Part shown: one piece after another, positions 38,944 through 47,602 of the stretch
Numbering within the stretch: position 1 is the stretch's first letter
Layout of the letters: the number at the start of each line of letters is the position of its first letter
Assembly (NCBI RefSeq): GCF_023715415.1
Contig: NZ_JAMBOB010000005.1
Coordinates: 62,001 to 126,000 of the forward strand
Length of the DNA stretch: 64,000 nucleotides
Reading direction: 5' to 3'
From: Neobacillus niacini
GTDB lineage: Bacteria > Bacillota > Bacilli > Bacillales > Cytobacillaceae
The notes under the pieces: model-generated
Databases searched by the model: none
What the model saw: the letters and a program-made list of their open reading frames with translations, nothing else
Told to the model about the DNA's origin: nothing
Position numbers and translations under genes: made by a program

Positions 38944-39954
38944 ATGAATGGGAAACGATGGGCCGCTCTTGGAATTGCTGCGGCATTATTTTTTGTATCA
39001 GTTATGATTAATTTCTTATCTGCATTTGCTTTTAAAGGTATCGAAACAGATATAAGTGAGCTTTTAGCTGCTTCTGAGCTTCCTTTTACGGAGGAAGTAG
39101 TACAGGAAGGAAATGAAATGAAGAAGATTGCTGTACTGGATGTCAATGGTGTTATTCAGGACACGAATACCGCAGAATCATTCTTTCAAGCAGCAGGATA
39201 TAATCATCAAGGATTTATGAAAAGGTTAGATTACATTAAAGAAGATGATAGCGTAAAAGGGATTATTCTTAAGGTTAACTCACCGGGTGGCGGAGTAGTT
39301 GAAAGTGCTGAAATCCATGATAAGCTTCTAGAAATCCAAAAGGAAACAAAGAAACCAGTTTATGTTTCAATGGGTTCTATGGCTGCTTCTGGCGGGTATT
39401 ATATTTCCGCAGGAGCGAAAAAAATCTTTGCAAGTGAAGAAACAATGACTGGTTCACTAGGTGTAATTATGCAGGGAATCAATTATGAAGGATTAGCTGA
39501 AAAGTATGGGGTAGATTTTGTCACCATCAAAAGTGGTCAATATAAAGATATTATGAGTCCGACTCGACAAATGACGGAGGAAGAGCGGCAAATCCTTCAA
39601 AAAATGATCGACAATTCCTATGAGGGGTTTGTTAAGGTTATTTCAGAAGGCAGAAAGATGACTACTGATCAGGTGAAAAAGATTGCGGATGGAAGAATCT
39701 ATGATGGAAGACAGGCAAAAGAGCTGAACTTAATTGACGGTTTTGGATATTTAGAAGATGTGATACAGCAGATGAAAGAACAGGAGAAACTAAAGGACGC
39801 AAAGGTTGTCCGCTATACCGAGCAAATAGGATTTGGTTCATTATTAAACTTTAAGGTTCAAAAATTTATTGGTGCGGATAATGAGATGACTGGACTTATG
39901 GATATTTTATCAAGACCCAATTCTCCACGCCTAATGTATTTGTATGCAGAGTAG
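38944..39954 (+). CDS. sppA: Signal peptide peptidase SppA (S49)
   Basis: A 336-residue membrane-bound serine protease that degrades cleaved signal peptides. One N-terminal transmembrane helix (about 8-30) anchors it with the catalytic domain outside. The Ser/Lys dyad is visible as Ser149 in SMAASGGYY and Lys201 in SGQYKDIMSP, corresponding to S147/K199 of B. subtilis. ATG 38944 follows AAGGAGG. It is co-transcribed with yteJ, 14 bases downstream. Confidence 0.95.
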   Translation: MNGKRWAALGIAAALFFVSVMINFLSAFAFKGIETDISELLAASELPFTEEVVQEGNEMKKIAVLDVNGVIQDTNTAESFFQAAGYNHQGFMKRLDYIKEDDSVKGIILKVNSPGGGVVESAEIHDKLLEIQKETKKPVYVSMGSMAASGGYYISAGAKKIFASEETMTGSLGVIMQGINYEGLAEKYGVDFVTIKSGQYKDIMSPTRQMTEEERQILQKMIDNSYEGFVKVISEGRKMTTDQVKKIADGRIYDGRQAKELNLIDGFGYLEDVIQQMKEQEKLKDAKVVRYTEQIGFGSLLNFKVQKFIGADNEMTGLMDILSRPNSPRLMYLYAE

Positions 39955-39968
39955 GAGGGGACGAGTAG

Positions 39969-40466
39969 ATGGAAAATGAAAATCAAATAAATACAAATGA
40001 ATTAGTTAAAGTCGATGAGCCAATAACTACACATGAATCCGATATAATCTCCATTCGTTATGCGGGTTTTTGGATGCGGTTTTGGGCTTACCTGTTGGAT
40101 TTAATTGTGGTTGGGAGTATAGAGCGATTAATTATTAATCCACTATTTCGGGCACTTGGGATTCCTTTGATAGAATTTAATATGTTTGCCCCGATTTCCA
40201 TAGCTAGTGCAATCATATTTTATTTATATTTCGTGTTAATGACAAAATATTTTAATCAAACGCTTGGAAAAATGGTATTTGGTATAAAAGTAATTGATTT
40301 GAAGAATGACAAATTATCATGGGGAACCATACTTTTTCGAGAATGGATTGGCCGATTTATCTCAGCAACAGTGGTTATTGGATATATCATTGTCGCCTTT
40401 TTACCCAAAAAACAAGGACTTCACGACCTCTTTACAGATACCTCGGTCATTCATGTAGATCGATAA
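39969..40466 (+). CDS. yteJ: RDD-family membrane protein YteJ
   Basis: A 165-residue integral membrane protein of the RDD family. The sequence shows RYAGFWMRFWAYLLDLIVVG near residue 30, with the family's Arg and Asp pattern, two further hydrophobic segments, and a conserved TLGKMVFGIKVID stretch. In B. subtilis YteJ is encoded with SppA and modulates it, giving lantibiotic resistance; that link is inferred here from gene pairing. It is followed by a terminator. Confidence 0.88.
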   Translation: MENENQINTNELVKVDEPITTHESDIISIRYAGFWMRFWAYLLDLIVVGSIERLIINPLFRALGIPLIEFNMFAPISIASAIIFYLYFVLMTKYFNQTLGKMVFGIKVIDLKNDKLSWGTILFREWIGRFISATVVIGYIIVAFLPKKQGLHDLFTDTSVIHVDR

Positions 40467-40469
40467 TTC

Positions 40470-40506
40470 AAGCCCGCTAACGATTCGTTAGCGGGTTTAT
40501 TTTTCC
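40470..40506 (+). terminator. Terminator after yteJ
   Basis: AAGCCCGCTAACGA and TCGTTAGCGGGTTT arms with almost no loop, then T residues. Confidence 0.85.
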
Positions 40507-40548
40507 TTCTTCGGGTGATACTAATAGGCGACAAAAGGAGTGAAAAAA

Positions 40549-41241
40549 TTGGTATGGCTGTATATAGCTCTCAGCGCTATTATTTTATTATTTCTACTAA
40601 TCATCTTTTCGAAACTAACAATCCATCTTAATTTTTTTCATCATAATGATAATGATGAATTGAGTGTAGTGTTTAAACTCTGGTTTGGTTTGATTAAATA
40701 TAAAATCAATGTTCCCTTGATTAAAATTGATGATAACTCACCGAGTATCGTCGTAAAGGGTAATACGAGTATGGGAGATTCAGGTGAAAGTGAATCCTCG
40801 AGTAAGGTCCAACAAATTGGCAAGGATTACATTGAAACACAATTGTCAAACGCAAAAGAACTCATTCAGCATGTTTTTAACATGCAGGTGATTGTAAGTA
40901 AATTTATGAAAAAAGTAATGATTAAGCGACTTGAATGGCATTCATTAGTTGGAGTGGGTGATGCGGCACATACTGGCATCATAACTGGCGCACTTTGGAC
41001 TCTTAAAGGAAGCGTTGTGGGCATGATTAGTCACTTTTTGAGACTGAAGGAAATGCCGGTTTTATCCGTTACTCCTCATTTTCAAATGGCTGTTATCCAA
41101 ACCCGGATTACATGTATTATTCAGTTTCGTATCGGGTATGCTATTTTAGCAGGATTAAAACTAATAAAATTCTGGAAGGGCGGACGCCCAAATTTCAAAA
41201 TGAACACAGCTTATGCAAAGGAAAAAACTAAAACCGTTTAA
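40549..41241 (+). CDS. ytfI: DUF2953 membrane protein YtfI
   Basis: A 230-residue protein with an N-terminal transmembrane helix (LYIALSAIILLFLLIIFS) followed by a beta-rich region and a second hydrophobic segment near residues 185-205. The frame opens at GTG 40540, but that codon is part of the ribosome binding site AAAGGAG, so TTG 40549 is preferred. It lies 18 bases before the gene for the spore protein YtfJ, so the two are probably one operon. Function is unknown; a sporulation role is suggested by ytfJ. Confidence 0.83.
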   Translation: MVWLYIALSAIILLFLLIIFSKLTIHLNFFHHNDNDELSVVFKLWFGLIKYKINVPLIKIDDNSPSIVVKGNTSMGDSGESESSSKVQQIGKDYIETQLSNAKELIQHVFNMQVIVSKFMKKVMIKRLEWHSLVGVGDAAHTGIITGALWTLKGSVVGMISHFLRLKEMPVLSVTPHFQMAVIQTRITCIIQFRIGYAILAGLKLIKFWKGGRPNFKMNTAYAKEKTKTV

Positions 41242-41259
41242 AAAGAGGAGGAAACAGCC

Positions 41260-41736
41260 ATGTCTGAACATCCAATTCAAGGTTTAATGACGACTGCAAT
41301 GGAAAGCTTAAAAGAAATGATTGACGTAAATACGATTATTGGTGATCCTGTTGAAACGCCTGATGGAAGTGTCATTCTTACCGTTTCAAAAGTTGGTTTT
41401 GGATTTGCAGCAGGTGGTAGTGAGTTTAAACTTGATAGTTCCCAATCAAAAGGTCAGGAACAAGGTCAGGGACAACCAAAGCTGCCATTTGGGGGCGGGA
41501 GCGGTGGAGGAGTTTCCATTACTCCAATTGCTTTTTTAATTGTGAATTCACATGGAGTAAAAATGCTTCATCTCGACGAAAGTACTCATCTTTATGAAAA
41601 GATTTTAGAAATGGCTCCACAAGCAGTGGATAAAATTCAGCAAATGTTCTCAAAGAAAAATGAGCAGCAAGGTTCAGGTCAAGGTTCAGGTCAATCGAAA
41701 CAACATGAGGCTCCTAAACAAGAATTTGATATATAG
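41260..41736 (+). CDS. ytfJ: Spore germination protein GerW/YtfJ
   Basis: A 158-residue protein of the GerW family. The core (DVNTIIGDPVETPDGSVILTVSKVGFGFAAGGSEF) is followed by a Gln/Gly-rich variable stretch, a conserved ITPIAFLIVN strand and a second Gln/Gly-rich C-terminus. In B. subtilis YtfJ is forespore-expressed and needed for germination in alanine. ATG 41260 follows AGAGGAGG. The two low-complexity GQGQ-type stretches are longer than the core requires. Confidence 0.92.
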   Translation: MSEHPIQGLMTTAMESLKEMIDVNTIIGDPVETPDGSVILTVSKVGFGFAAGGSEFKLDSSQSKGQEQGQGQPKLPFGGGSGGGVSITPIAFLIVNSHGVKMLHLDESTHLYEKILEMAPQAVDKIQQMFSKKNEQQGSGQGSGQSKQHEAPKQEFDI

Positions 41737-41738
41737 GT

Positions 41739-41781
41739 AAAAAGTTAATCTTCCAAATTCAAGAGGAAGATTAACTTTTTT
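41739..41781 (+). terminator. Terminator after ytfJ
   Basis: AAAGTTAATCTTCC and GGAAGATTAACTTT arms followed by T residues. Confidence 0.88.
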
Positions 41782-41901
41782 CATGAAAGAAGAAGCCTAA
41801 ATCATTGCAAAAAATATTCTGAAAAGATATATTTACACTGTACATAATTGTGATGAAGGCGCAAATTATTTCGCTTTTGTACGAAAAAGGAGGATATTTA
41901 A

Positions 41902-42402
41902 ATGGCAAACGTAACGTTTAAGGGGAACCCAGTAACATTGCTAGGAAACGAAGTAAAAGTGGGCGACAAAGCTCCTAATTTCAGCGTATTGGCGAATGAC
42001 TTATCACCTGTAACGCTAGAAAATACAAAAGGACAGGTTCGTTTAATTAGTGCTGTGCCTTCTTTAGATACTGGCGTATGTGATGCAGAAACACGTCGTT
42101 TTAATGAAGAAGCGAATAGCTTAGGGGATGTTAAAATCTTAACTGTCAGCGTTGACTTACCATTCGCACAAAAACGCTGGTGTGGAGCTAACGGCATTGA
42201 AAATGTCCAAACTCTATCAGACCATCGCGACCTTTCTTTTGGAGAAGCATTTGGTGTGGCCATTCAGGAGCTTCGATTATTGACTCGTGCTGTATTTGTT
42301 GTAGATTCTAGTGATACTGTTACTTATGTGGAATACGTAAGTGAGGCAACAAATCACCCGAACTATGAAGCGGCACTTGAAGCTGCTAGGAATGCAAAGT
42401 AA
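41902..42402 (+). CDS. tpx: Thiol peroxidase
   Basis: An atypical two-cysteine peroxiredoxin that reduces hydroperoxides with thioredoxin. In the 166-residue protein the peroxidatic cysteine is Cys60 (LDTGVCDAET) and the resolving cysteine Cys94 (KRWCGANG), the same numbers as in B. subtilis Tpx. ATG 41902 follows AAGGAGG. It precedes ytxK as in B. subtilis, with a terminator between. Confidence 0.96.
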   Translation: MANVTFKGNPVTLLGNEVKVGDKAPNFSVLANDLSPVTLENTKGQVRLISAVPSLDTGVCDAETRRFNEEANSLGDVKILTVSVDLPFAQKRWCGANGIENVQTLSDHRDLSFGEAFGVAIQELRLLTRAVFVVDSSDTVTYVEYVSEATNHPNYEAALEAARNAK

Positions 42403-42414
42403 ATTAGATGGCGA

Positions 42415-42442
42415 TTAAGGCCTCGTCAATTGATGAGGTCTT
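42415..42442 (+). terminator. Terminator after tpx
   Basis: GCCTCGTCA and TGATGAGGTC arms, imperfectly paired, followed by T residues. Confidence 0.65.
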
Positions 42443-42465
42443 TTCTTTATTTTAGGAGGTATAGT

Positions 42466-43449
42466 ATGAAAATGGCTCCAGTCGAGCAGCTTTTCACGTT
42501 ATTCAATGAAACTGCTCTTGTCCTGCAGGAAGAACTATCTTGTACATATTTAGAAGCATTAGCCGAAACCGGTGAGAATTTATTTCATGGATCTGTACTT
42601 CAGGATGAAGTAAGTGAAATTACTGAAAAAAGACTTCAGAAACAATACCAAGAAATACATTTAAGCAGTTTTACAAAGGAAGAAATTCGAAAAGCCTATC
42701 AGCTTGTCATCTTAAAAGGAATGAAAGAAAGTGTTCAGCCAAACCATCAAATGACGCCTGATAGTGTGGGTATGTTAATGAGCTATCTAGTGGATAAATT
42801 TATAGAACAGCCTAACTTCCGTTTGTTAGACCCTGCGATTGGAACAGGAAATTTAGTAACGACCGTATTAAATCAGCTGCAAAAAGATGTCCAAAGTATT
42901 GGCATTGATATAGATGACCTGTTACTTAAACTTTCCTATGTGAATGCAAATTTACAGGAGCACCCAATAGAGCTTTTTAATCAAGATAGTCTTGAACCTT
43001 TATTTATTGACCCTGTTGATGCGGTAATTGCCGATTTGCCAGTTGGATATTATCCAAATGATGTCCGGGCTTCAGATTACCAGTTAAAAGCGCCAGAAGG
43101 ACACTCATATGCGCATCATTTATTTATTGAACAGAGTGTCAAGCACACAAAGCAGGGAGGATATTTATTTTTTATCATTCCAAACGGGCTTTTTGAAAGT
43201 GATCAGGCCGGGCAGCTTCGTGAATACTTTAAGGAAGAAATCATTGTTCAAGGGGTACTTCAACTTCCACTAAGTATGTTTAAGAATAAAAATGCAGCAA
43301 AAAGTATTTTGGTCCTACAAAAAAAGGGTGAAGGGATAGCGGCGCCTAAACAGGCCTTACTTGCTAATCTTCCCAACTTATCGAGTGCAGTTGAGATGGA
43401 CAATATCTTGAGAAAAATCGATAAATGGTTCCAGGATAATAAGCGGTAA
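42466..43449 (+). CDS. ytxK: YtxK, class I SAM-dependent methyltransferase-like protein
   Basis: A 327-residue protein with the layout of an N6-adenine DNA methyltransferase domain. An N-terminal helical part (1-105) precedes motif I LLDPAIGTGNLV near residue 123 and motif IV DLPVGYYP near 190. The usual NPPY/F tetrapeptide is altered to DLPV, so activity and target are uncertain. No specificity domain or restriction partner is present. ATG 42466 follows TAGGAGG. It sits between tpx and ackA as in B. subtilis, so it is core genome rather than a defence locus. Confidence 0.85.
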   Translation: MKMAPVEQLFTLFNETALVLQEELSCTYLEALAETGENLFHGSVLQDEVSEITEKRLQKQYQEIHLSSFTKEEIRKAYQLVILKGMKESVQPNHQMTPDSVGMLMSYLVDKFIEQPNFRLLDPAIGTGNLVTTVLNQLQKDVQSIGIDIDDLLLKLSYVNANLQEHPIELFNQDSLEPLFIDPVDAVIADLPVGYYPNDVRASDYQLKAPEGHSYAHHLFIEQSVKHTKQGGYLFFIIPNGLFESDQAGQLREYFKEEIIVQGVLQLPLSMFKNKNAAKSILVLQKKGEGIAAPKQALLANLPNLSSAVEMDNILRKIDKWFQDNKR

Positions 43450-43486
43450 AACCGGGTTTCACAGCGGTTTTATCGCTTTTTTATTG
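43446..43486 (+). terminator. Weak terminator after ytxK
   Basis: AAAACC and GGTTTT arms overlapping the stop, with a T run further downstream. Confidence 0.45.
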
Positions 43487-43529
43487 ATTAAGAACAATTA
43501 GAATAATGTGAATAAATTATCATTTTGGA

Positions 43530-43544
43530 GGTAACCGTTTCCAT
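43530..43544. promoter_or_regulatory. Candidate cre site for CcpA activation of ackA
   Basis: GGTAACCGTTTCCAT, whose complement ATGGAAACGGTTACC fits WTGNAANCGNWNNCW with one mismatch. Its centre is about 55 bases before the predicted ackA transcription start, the distance used for CcpA activation in B. subtilis. Confidence 0.65.
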
Positions 43545-43556
43545 CCAATTTCCTCC

Positions 43557-43585
43557 TTGAAATGTAATATATACAGTGATTAAAT
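43557..43585 (+). promoter_or_regulatory. Candidate sigma-A promoter of ackA
   Basis: TTGAAA (43557-43562), a 17-base spacer and TTAAAT (43580-43585). Transcription would start near 43592, giving a leader of about 100 bases. Confidence 0.55.
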
Positions 43586-43693
43586 GAGGTGAGGAAAGCA
43601 ATAAACGATGTCGGTTTTGCGCAAAATAACCTTGAACGAAAAAAAGGACCTTCCCCGAACCGATGTTGTTTTATAAAAGGAGCGGTAAATATA

Positions 43694-44881
43694 ATGTCTA
43701 AAATAATTGCAATTAATGCGGGCAGTTCATCTCTAAAGTTCCAATTATTTGAAATGCCGGCTGAAGCGGTAATAACAAAAGGACTAATTGAAAGAATAGG
43801 CATAAACGATTCAATCTTCACCATTTCGGTTAATGGTGAAAAAATTACAGAAACAACGGATATTCCTGACCATGATGTAGCTGTTAAAATGCTGCTTGAT
43901 AAGCTTACTACTTTAGGTATTATTCAATCTTTAAATGAAATTGAAGGAATTGGTCACCGAGTGGTTCATGGCGGAGAAGAGTTTAATGATTCCGCTCTTA
44001 TTACTGAAGAAGTTCTTGGTAAGATTGAAGCATTGTCAGAATTAGCGCCATTGCATAATCCTGCAAATGTTACTGGAATAAAGGCTTTTCATGCAGTATT
44101 GCCGAACGTTCCAGCAGTAGCAGTATTTGATACAGCTTTCCATCAAACGATGCCAGAAAGTTCATATCTCTATAGCCTTCCATACGAATACTATGAGAAA
44201 TATGGTATCCGTAAATATGGCTTCCATGGTACGAGTCATAAATATGTTTCACAGCGTGCTGCTGAACTTTTGGGCCGTCCGGTCGAACAGCTTCGCCTTC
44301 TTTCCTGCCATCTAGGAAATGGAGCAAGTATTGCTGCCATTGAAGGTGGAAAATCAATTGATACATCAATGGGCTTTACACCATTAGCTGGGGTTACGAT
44401 GGGAACTCGTTCAGGTAATATTGACCCTGCTTTAATTCCATTTATTATGGAAAAGACAAATAAAACAGCAGAAGAAGTTCTTGATGTGTTAAATAAAGAG
44501 AGCGGAATGTTAGGGGTTTCTGGTTTCTCAAGTGATTTAAGAGACATTGAAATTGAAGCACGTAATGGTAATGATCGCGCACAGCTTGCATTAGACGTTT
44601 TTGCTAACCGTATCCATAAATATATTGGTTCATATGCCTCACGTATGTATGGGGTCGATGCCATTATCTTTACGGCTGGTATAGGTGAGAACAGCGATGT
44701 CGTTCGTGAACAAGTCTTAAAAGGTCTAGAATTTATGGGTGTTTACTGGGATCCAGCTTTAAATAAAATCAGAGGTGAGGAAAGGTTTATTAACTATCCA
44801 CACTCCCCTGTAAAAGTAATCGTTATTCCTACAAATGAAGAAGTAATGATTGCACGCGACGTTGTACGTTTAGCACAATAA
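43694..44881 (+). CDS. ackA: Acetate kinase
   Basis: Interconverts acetyl phosphate plus ADP with acetate plus ATP, the last step of overflow metabolism. It is 395 residues long, the B. subtilis length. The ASKHA fold is shown by [11 protein letters not shown] at the N-terminus, [27 protein letters not shown] and [12 protein letters not shown] 43694 follows AAAGGAGCGG. The upstream cre and promoter arrangement suggests CcpA-dependent activation. Confidence 0.97.
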   Translation: MSKIIAINAGSSSLKFQLFEMPAEAVITKGLIERIGINDSIFTISVNGEKITETTDIPDHDVAVKMLLDKLTTLGIIQSLNEIEGIGHRVVHGGEEFNDSALITEEVLGKIEALSELAPLHNPANVTGIKAFHAVLPNVPAVAVFDTAFHQTMPESSYLYSLPYEYYEKYGIRKYGFHGTSHKYVSQRAAELLGRPVEQLRLLSCHLGNGASIAAIEGGKSIDTSMGFTPLAGVTMGTRSGNIDPALIPFIMEKTNKTAEEVLDVLNKESGMLGVSGFSSDLRDIEIEARNGNDRAQLALDVFANRIHKYIGSYASRMYGVDAIIFTAGIGENSDVVREQVLKGLEFMGVYWDPALNKIRGEERFINYPHSPVKVIVIPTNEEVMIARDVVRLAQ

Positions 44882-44887
44882 TTTATA

Positions 44888-44932
44888 TTAAAAAGGCAAA
44901 CTATCCTAGAGATGGTTTGCCTTTTGCGTTTT
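44888..44932 (+). terminator. Terminator after ackA
   Basis: AAAAGGCAAACTATC and GATGGTTTGCCTTTT arms, then T residues. Confidence 0.88.
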
Positions 44933-44997
44933 TTTAGTGATTTTTTTTGTGATATACTGGAAGGAAAGGAAATAAAGGGAGAGGAGAGGGATTGCCT

Positions 44998-45834
44998 ATG
45001 CCATTAACTGATCGGGAGACAGAGGTATTAAATGAAATTAGAGAATGGGAAACGCACCTATTGAATTACGAAGCAAATGACCTGCAGCTTACGTATGAAA
45101 AATATTTAGAGCGTTCTTTCGCCTTATTACCTGAAAATGTACAACAACAGTTTTTTTCGGTTATTGATTCCTGGTTATTCCATTTGCACGGAATGATTCA
45201 AGGGTCTCAGATCCAAATGGATGCGAAGGAGAGAATCCTATCTTCAGGCCGTGTTTTTAATAAGGAATTGCACCAAATTGAGGATTTAAGGAAATTGGAT
45301 ATAGATCAGTTGCAGTATATAGCCATGCAGCAAATTGCCAGGCACCGTCTATACTCCTTTGCACAGGGAGGCCTAGCGGGTACGGGTGGACCGCTGCTGT
45401 TAGGTACAGATATTCCAGCTATGGCGGTTATTAATTTAAGGGTGGTGCAACTCATTGCCATGACATATGGGTTTGAGGTAAATACACCTTACGAGATGAT
45501 GAGTTCTTTAAAGGTCTTTCATACAGCAACATTACCCCCTCGCCTGCAAAAGGAGGGCTGGTCTAACTTAATGATTGAAATGAGCTCAAGTAATGACCAT
45601 TATTTTTATGAAGGTAATGAAGAAATATCGGATGTGACCTGGCTAGAGCAACCCATTCAACAGTTACTCAAAGCTATGGTGATAGCGATATTCCGTAAAC
45701 GGCTCATTCAAGGAATACCACTTGTAAGCATGGCCATTGGTGCAGGTGCAAATTATCAATTAACAAGAAAAGTAACAGAATTCGCCCATAACTATTACAA
45801 ACTGAGATACCTAAATCAGAAAGAGGAAATGTGA
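44998..45834 (+). CDS. EcsC-family protein
   Basis: A 278-residue protein resembling the EcsC family. It has a helical N-terminal half, a Gly/Pro-rich segment (GGLAGTGGPLLLGTDIPAMAVINLRVVQL) near residues 122-152, and a C-terminal hydrophobic helix followed by GAGANYQLTRKVTEFAHNYY. It is probably membrane-associated. Starts at TTG 44992 or ATG 44998 are both possible after GAGGAG; the ATG is used here. It precedes moaB by one base. Function is unknown. In B. subtilis argGH lies near this position instead. Confidence 0.8.
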   Translation: MPLTDRETEVLNEIREWETHLLNYEANDLQLTYEKYLERSFALLPENVQQQFFSVIDSWLFHLHGMIQGSQIQMDAKERILSSGRVFNKELHQIEDLRKLDIDQLQYIAMQQIARHRLYSFAQGGLAGTGGPLLLGTDIPAMAVINLRVVQLIAMTYGFEVNTPYEMMSSLKVFHTATLPPRLQKEGWSNLMIEMSSSNDHYFYEGNEEISDVTWLEQPIQQLLKAMVIAIFRKRLIQGIPLVSMAIGAGANYQLTRKVTEFAHNYYKLRYLNQKEEM

Positions 45835-45835
45835 G

Positions 45836-46348
45836 ATGAGTACGACCGAACATAAGCAAGGGGCACCAAAGAAAGTTAATTGCAAAGTGATTACTGTAAG
45901 TGATACAAGAAATAAGGATACTGATAAAAGTGGCAGGGTAATGATGGAAATGCTCGAACAAGCGGGGCATGCGATTGTTGATTATGTCATAGTTAAGGAT
46001 GAAGCGTCTCCAATAAAAGTGGCCATTTTAAAAGGCTGTGAGCAAGAAGATATTGATGTCATCCTGACAAATGGCGGTACTGGGATAGCCAAACGGGATG
46101 TAACGATTGAAACCGTTCAGGGAATCTTGGATAAAGAAATCGTTGGTTTTGGAGAATTGTTTAGGATGTTAAGCTACCAAGAGGATATCGGTTCAGCTGC
46201 TATTCTTTCACGGGCAATTGCAGGAGTAGTAAAGAATAAAGCTGTATTTTCTACCCCAGGCTCTACAGGAGCAGTAAAACTTGCTATGAATAAACTAATC
46301 CTGCCTGAGATTGGTCATGTAGTAAAAGAAATAAAAAAGGACCTATAA
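45836..46348 (+). CDS. moaB: Molybdenum cofactor biosynthesis protein MoaB
   Basis: A 170-residue protein of the MoaB/MogA fold that binds molybdopterin and is proposed to adenylylate it. The motifs ILTNGGTGIAKRDVTIE and FSTPGSTGAVKLAM are present. ATG 45836 lies one base after the EcsC-family stop, so the two are probably one operon, ended by a strong bidirectional terminator. No other molybdenum cofactor genes are in the window. Confidence 0.93.
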   Translation: MSTTEHKQGAPKKVNCKVITVSDTRNKDTDKSGRVMMEMLEQAGHAIVDYVIVKDEASPIKVAILKGCEQEDIDVILTNGGTGIAKRDVTIETVQGILDKEIVGFGELFRMLSYQEDIGSAAILSRAIAGVVKNKAVFSTPGSTGAVKLAMNKLILPEIGHVVKEIKKDL

Positions 46349-46349
46349 A

Positions 46350-46388
46350 TAGAAGAGCTCCCTTCAAGAAGGGGAGCTCTTCTTATTG
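46350..46388. terminator. Bidirectional terminator, moaB/small protein
   Basis: GAAGAGCTCCC and GGGAGCTCTTC arms between convergent genes. Confidence 0.85.
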
Positions 46389-46697
46389 GTGCATTTTATC
46401 TGCCATTGTTTGGTTAGCTCTGTACCATAGCCATAAGTCATTAATAATGGAAGCGAGTTCTGCTATTTCACTGTTTAATTCACATGATTTTTTAAAGTTA
46501 TTTTCATTAGATAGTTTTGCTTGCTTTTGATTAATCGTATCCTCAAGTTCAGCAATTCGATCAGGAATGGAACCTCTGATTTTTTCCCAATGAAACAGGA
46601 TATCCTGCTGTGTTTCTTCACTATAGTGTGCCCATTCCATTTTTAGATTGGGAATCGAAATGCCAAGCCGTTGATCAAAGGAAAAATGTTCTTTCAT
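46383..46697 (-). CDS. Hypothetical small helical protein
   Basis: A 104-residue soluble protein with no recognised family. It is predicted mostly helical: residues 45-90 show a coiled-coil-like pattern (IAELEDTINQKQAKL and LNSEIAELASIINDLW). It is Trp-rich for its size. ATG 46697 follows TTGGAGG, a good binding site. It lies 62 bases downstream of the universal stress protein gene on the same strand. Confidence 0.75.
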   Translation of the reverse strand: MKEHFSFDQRLGISIPNLKMEWAHYSEETQQDILFHWEKIRGSIPDRIAELEDTINQKQAKLSNENNFKKSCELNSEIAELASIINDLWLWYRANQTMADKMHQ

Positions 46698-46759
46698 GAG
46701 ATAGCCTCCAAGACGAGTTATTCTTCTATTCTACAACACATCCAGGTTGCATTCACGGT

Positions 46760-47203
46760 TTATTTCTGTATGCGGACAATGAGGACATCACATGGGGAGT
46801 AACGGGTAATATGTTCAGAAACACTGCCAATCAAGAATCTCTCAACTGCATTCATACCAGTAGCACCGCAAACAATTAAGTCAATATTGTGTTTTTTAGC
46901 TATTTCCTTAGGTATTTTAACTTTAGGTGAGCCGTATTCAATTTCATATTGAACATGTACAACGCCTGATTCTATTGCTTGGGTTTGATATTTTTCGAGC
47001 ATGTCTATTGCAAGTTTGTTTGCACGCTCAGCAATATCTGGATCATAGTTATCAATTAACAGAAATGACCTTGTGTCTATCACATGTGCTAATAACAATT
47101 TAGCATTGTTCCTCTTAGCAATCTCAATCGACTTTTCTAGTGCATTCTCTGATTCTTGTGAACCATCAATGGCAACCAAAATATGGTCATATTTACCTCC
47201 CAT
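46760..47203 (-). CDS. Universal stress protein (UspA family)
   Basis: A 147-residue cytoplasmic UspA-domain protein. It begins YDHILVAIDGSQESENAL and ends with the ATP-binding signature GATGMNAVERFLIGSVSEHI (G-2x-G-9x-G-S), so it is the nucleotide-binding subtype. ATG 47203 follows GAGGAGGGA. Such proteins act in stress and starvation survival by unclear means. Confidence 0.92.
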   Translation of the reverse strand: MGGKYDHILVAIDGSQESENALEKSIEIAKRNNAKLLLAHVIDTRSFLLIDNYDPDIAERANKLAIDMLEKYQTQAIESGVVHVQYEIEYGSPKVKIPKEIAKKHNIDLIVCGATGMNAVERFLIGSVSEHITRYSPCDVLIVRIQK

Positions 47204-47304
47204 GTCAATCCCTCCTCACTTAAATTATACAATAATTTCTAAGTATAAATGTTTCAATTTTTCGAAAAATAAAAGTGTAACAATACATGAAAAGGAGCTT
47301 AAAC

Positions 47305-47460
47305 ATGTTGAAACAAGACCCAAATAAATTTACTTTTGAATTTGATGAAAATGGTACTAATGAGGTAAGCGAGCAAATCATGGATTCCTATAATAGCGGG
47401 TATATTGGACAAGAGATGGAACAAATCAGCAGTGAGGTTTATCAAAATAATGAGGAATAA
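47305..47460 (+). CDS. Hypothetical 51-residue acidic protein
   Basis: A short open frame encoding 51 residues, MLKQDPNKFTFEFDEN to EVYQNNEE: acidic, soluble, without cysteine or membrane segment. Support for a real gene is the ribosome binding site AAAAGGAG eight bases before ATG and a strong terminator right after the stop. The family is not recognised. Confidence 0.7.
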   Translation: MLKQDPNKFTFEFDENGTNEVSEQIMDSYNSGYIGQEMEQISSEVYQNNEE

Positions 47461-47461
47461 A

Positions 47462-47491
47462 TGCTAAACTCGCTTCTAAGCGAGTTTTTTC
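47462..47491 (+). terminator. Terminator after the 51-residue gene
   Basis: AAACTCGCTT and AAGCGAGTTT arms with a two-base centre, then T residues. Confidence 0.85.
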
Positions 47492-47602
47492 TATGTAAAT
47501 GTCTATATAAATTTACAGACTCAGGGACATTTACCCAAGAAACCAGTTTCTGATGTGCATATTCTTTAGTGTGAGAAGTATAAAATGAGGAGGAAAAGAA
47601 AA

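Noticed and set aside
42466-43449. Possible restriction-modification or defence locus around the methyltransferase-like ytxK.
   Set aside because: No restriction, specificity or other defence gene is nearby, and the tpx-ytxK-ackA order is normal core genome in Bacillus.
44236-44664. A 142-codon minus-strand frame inside ackA.
   Set aside because: Shadow of a highly conserved gene, with no supporting signals.
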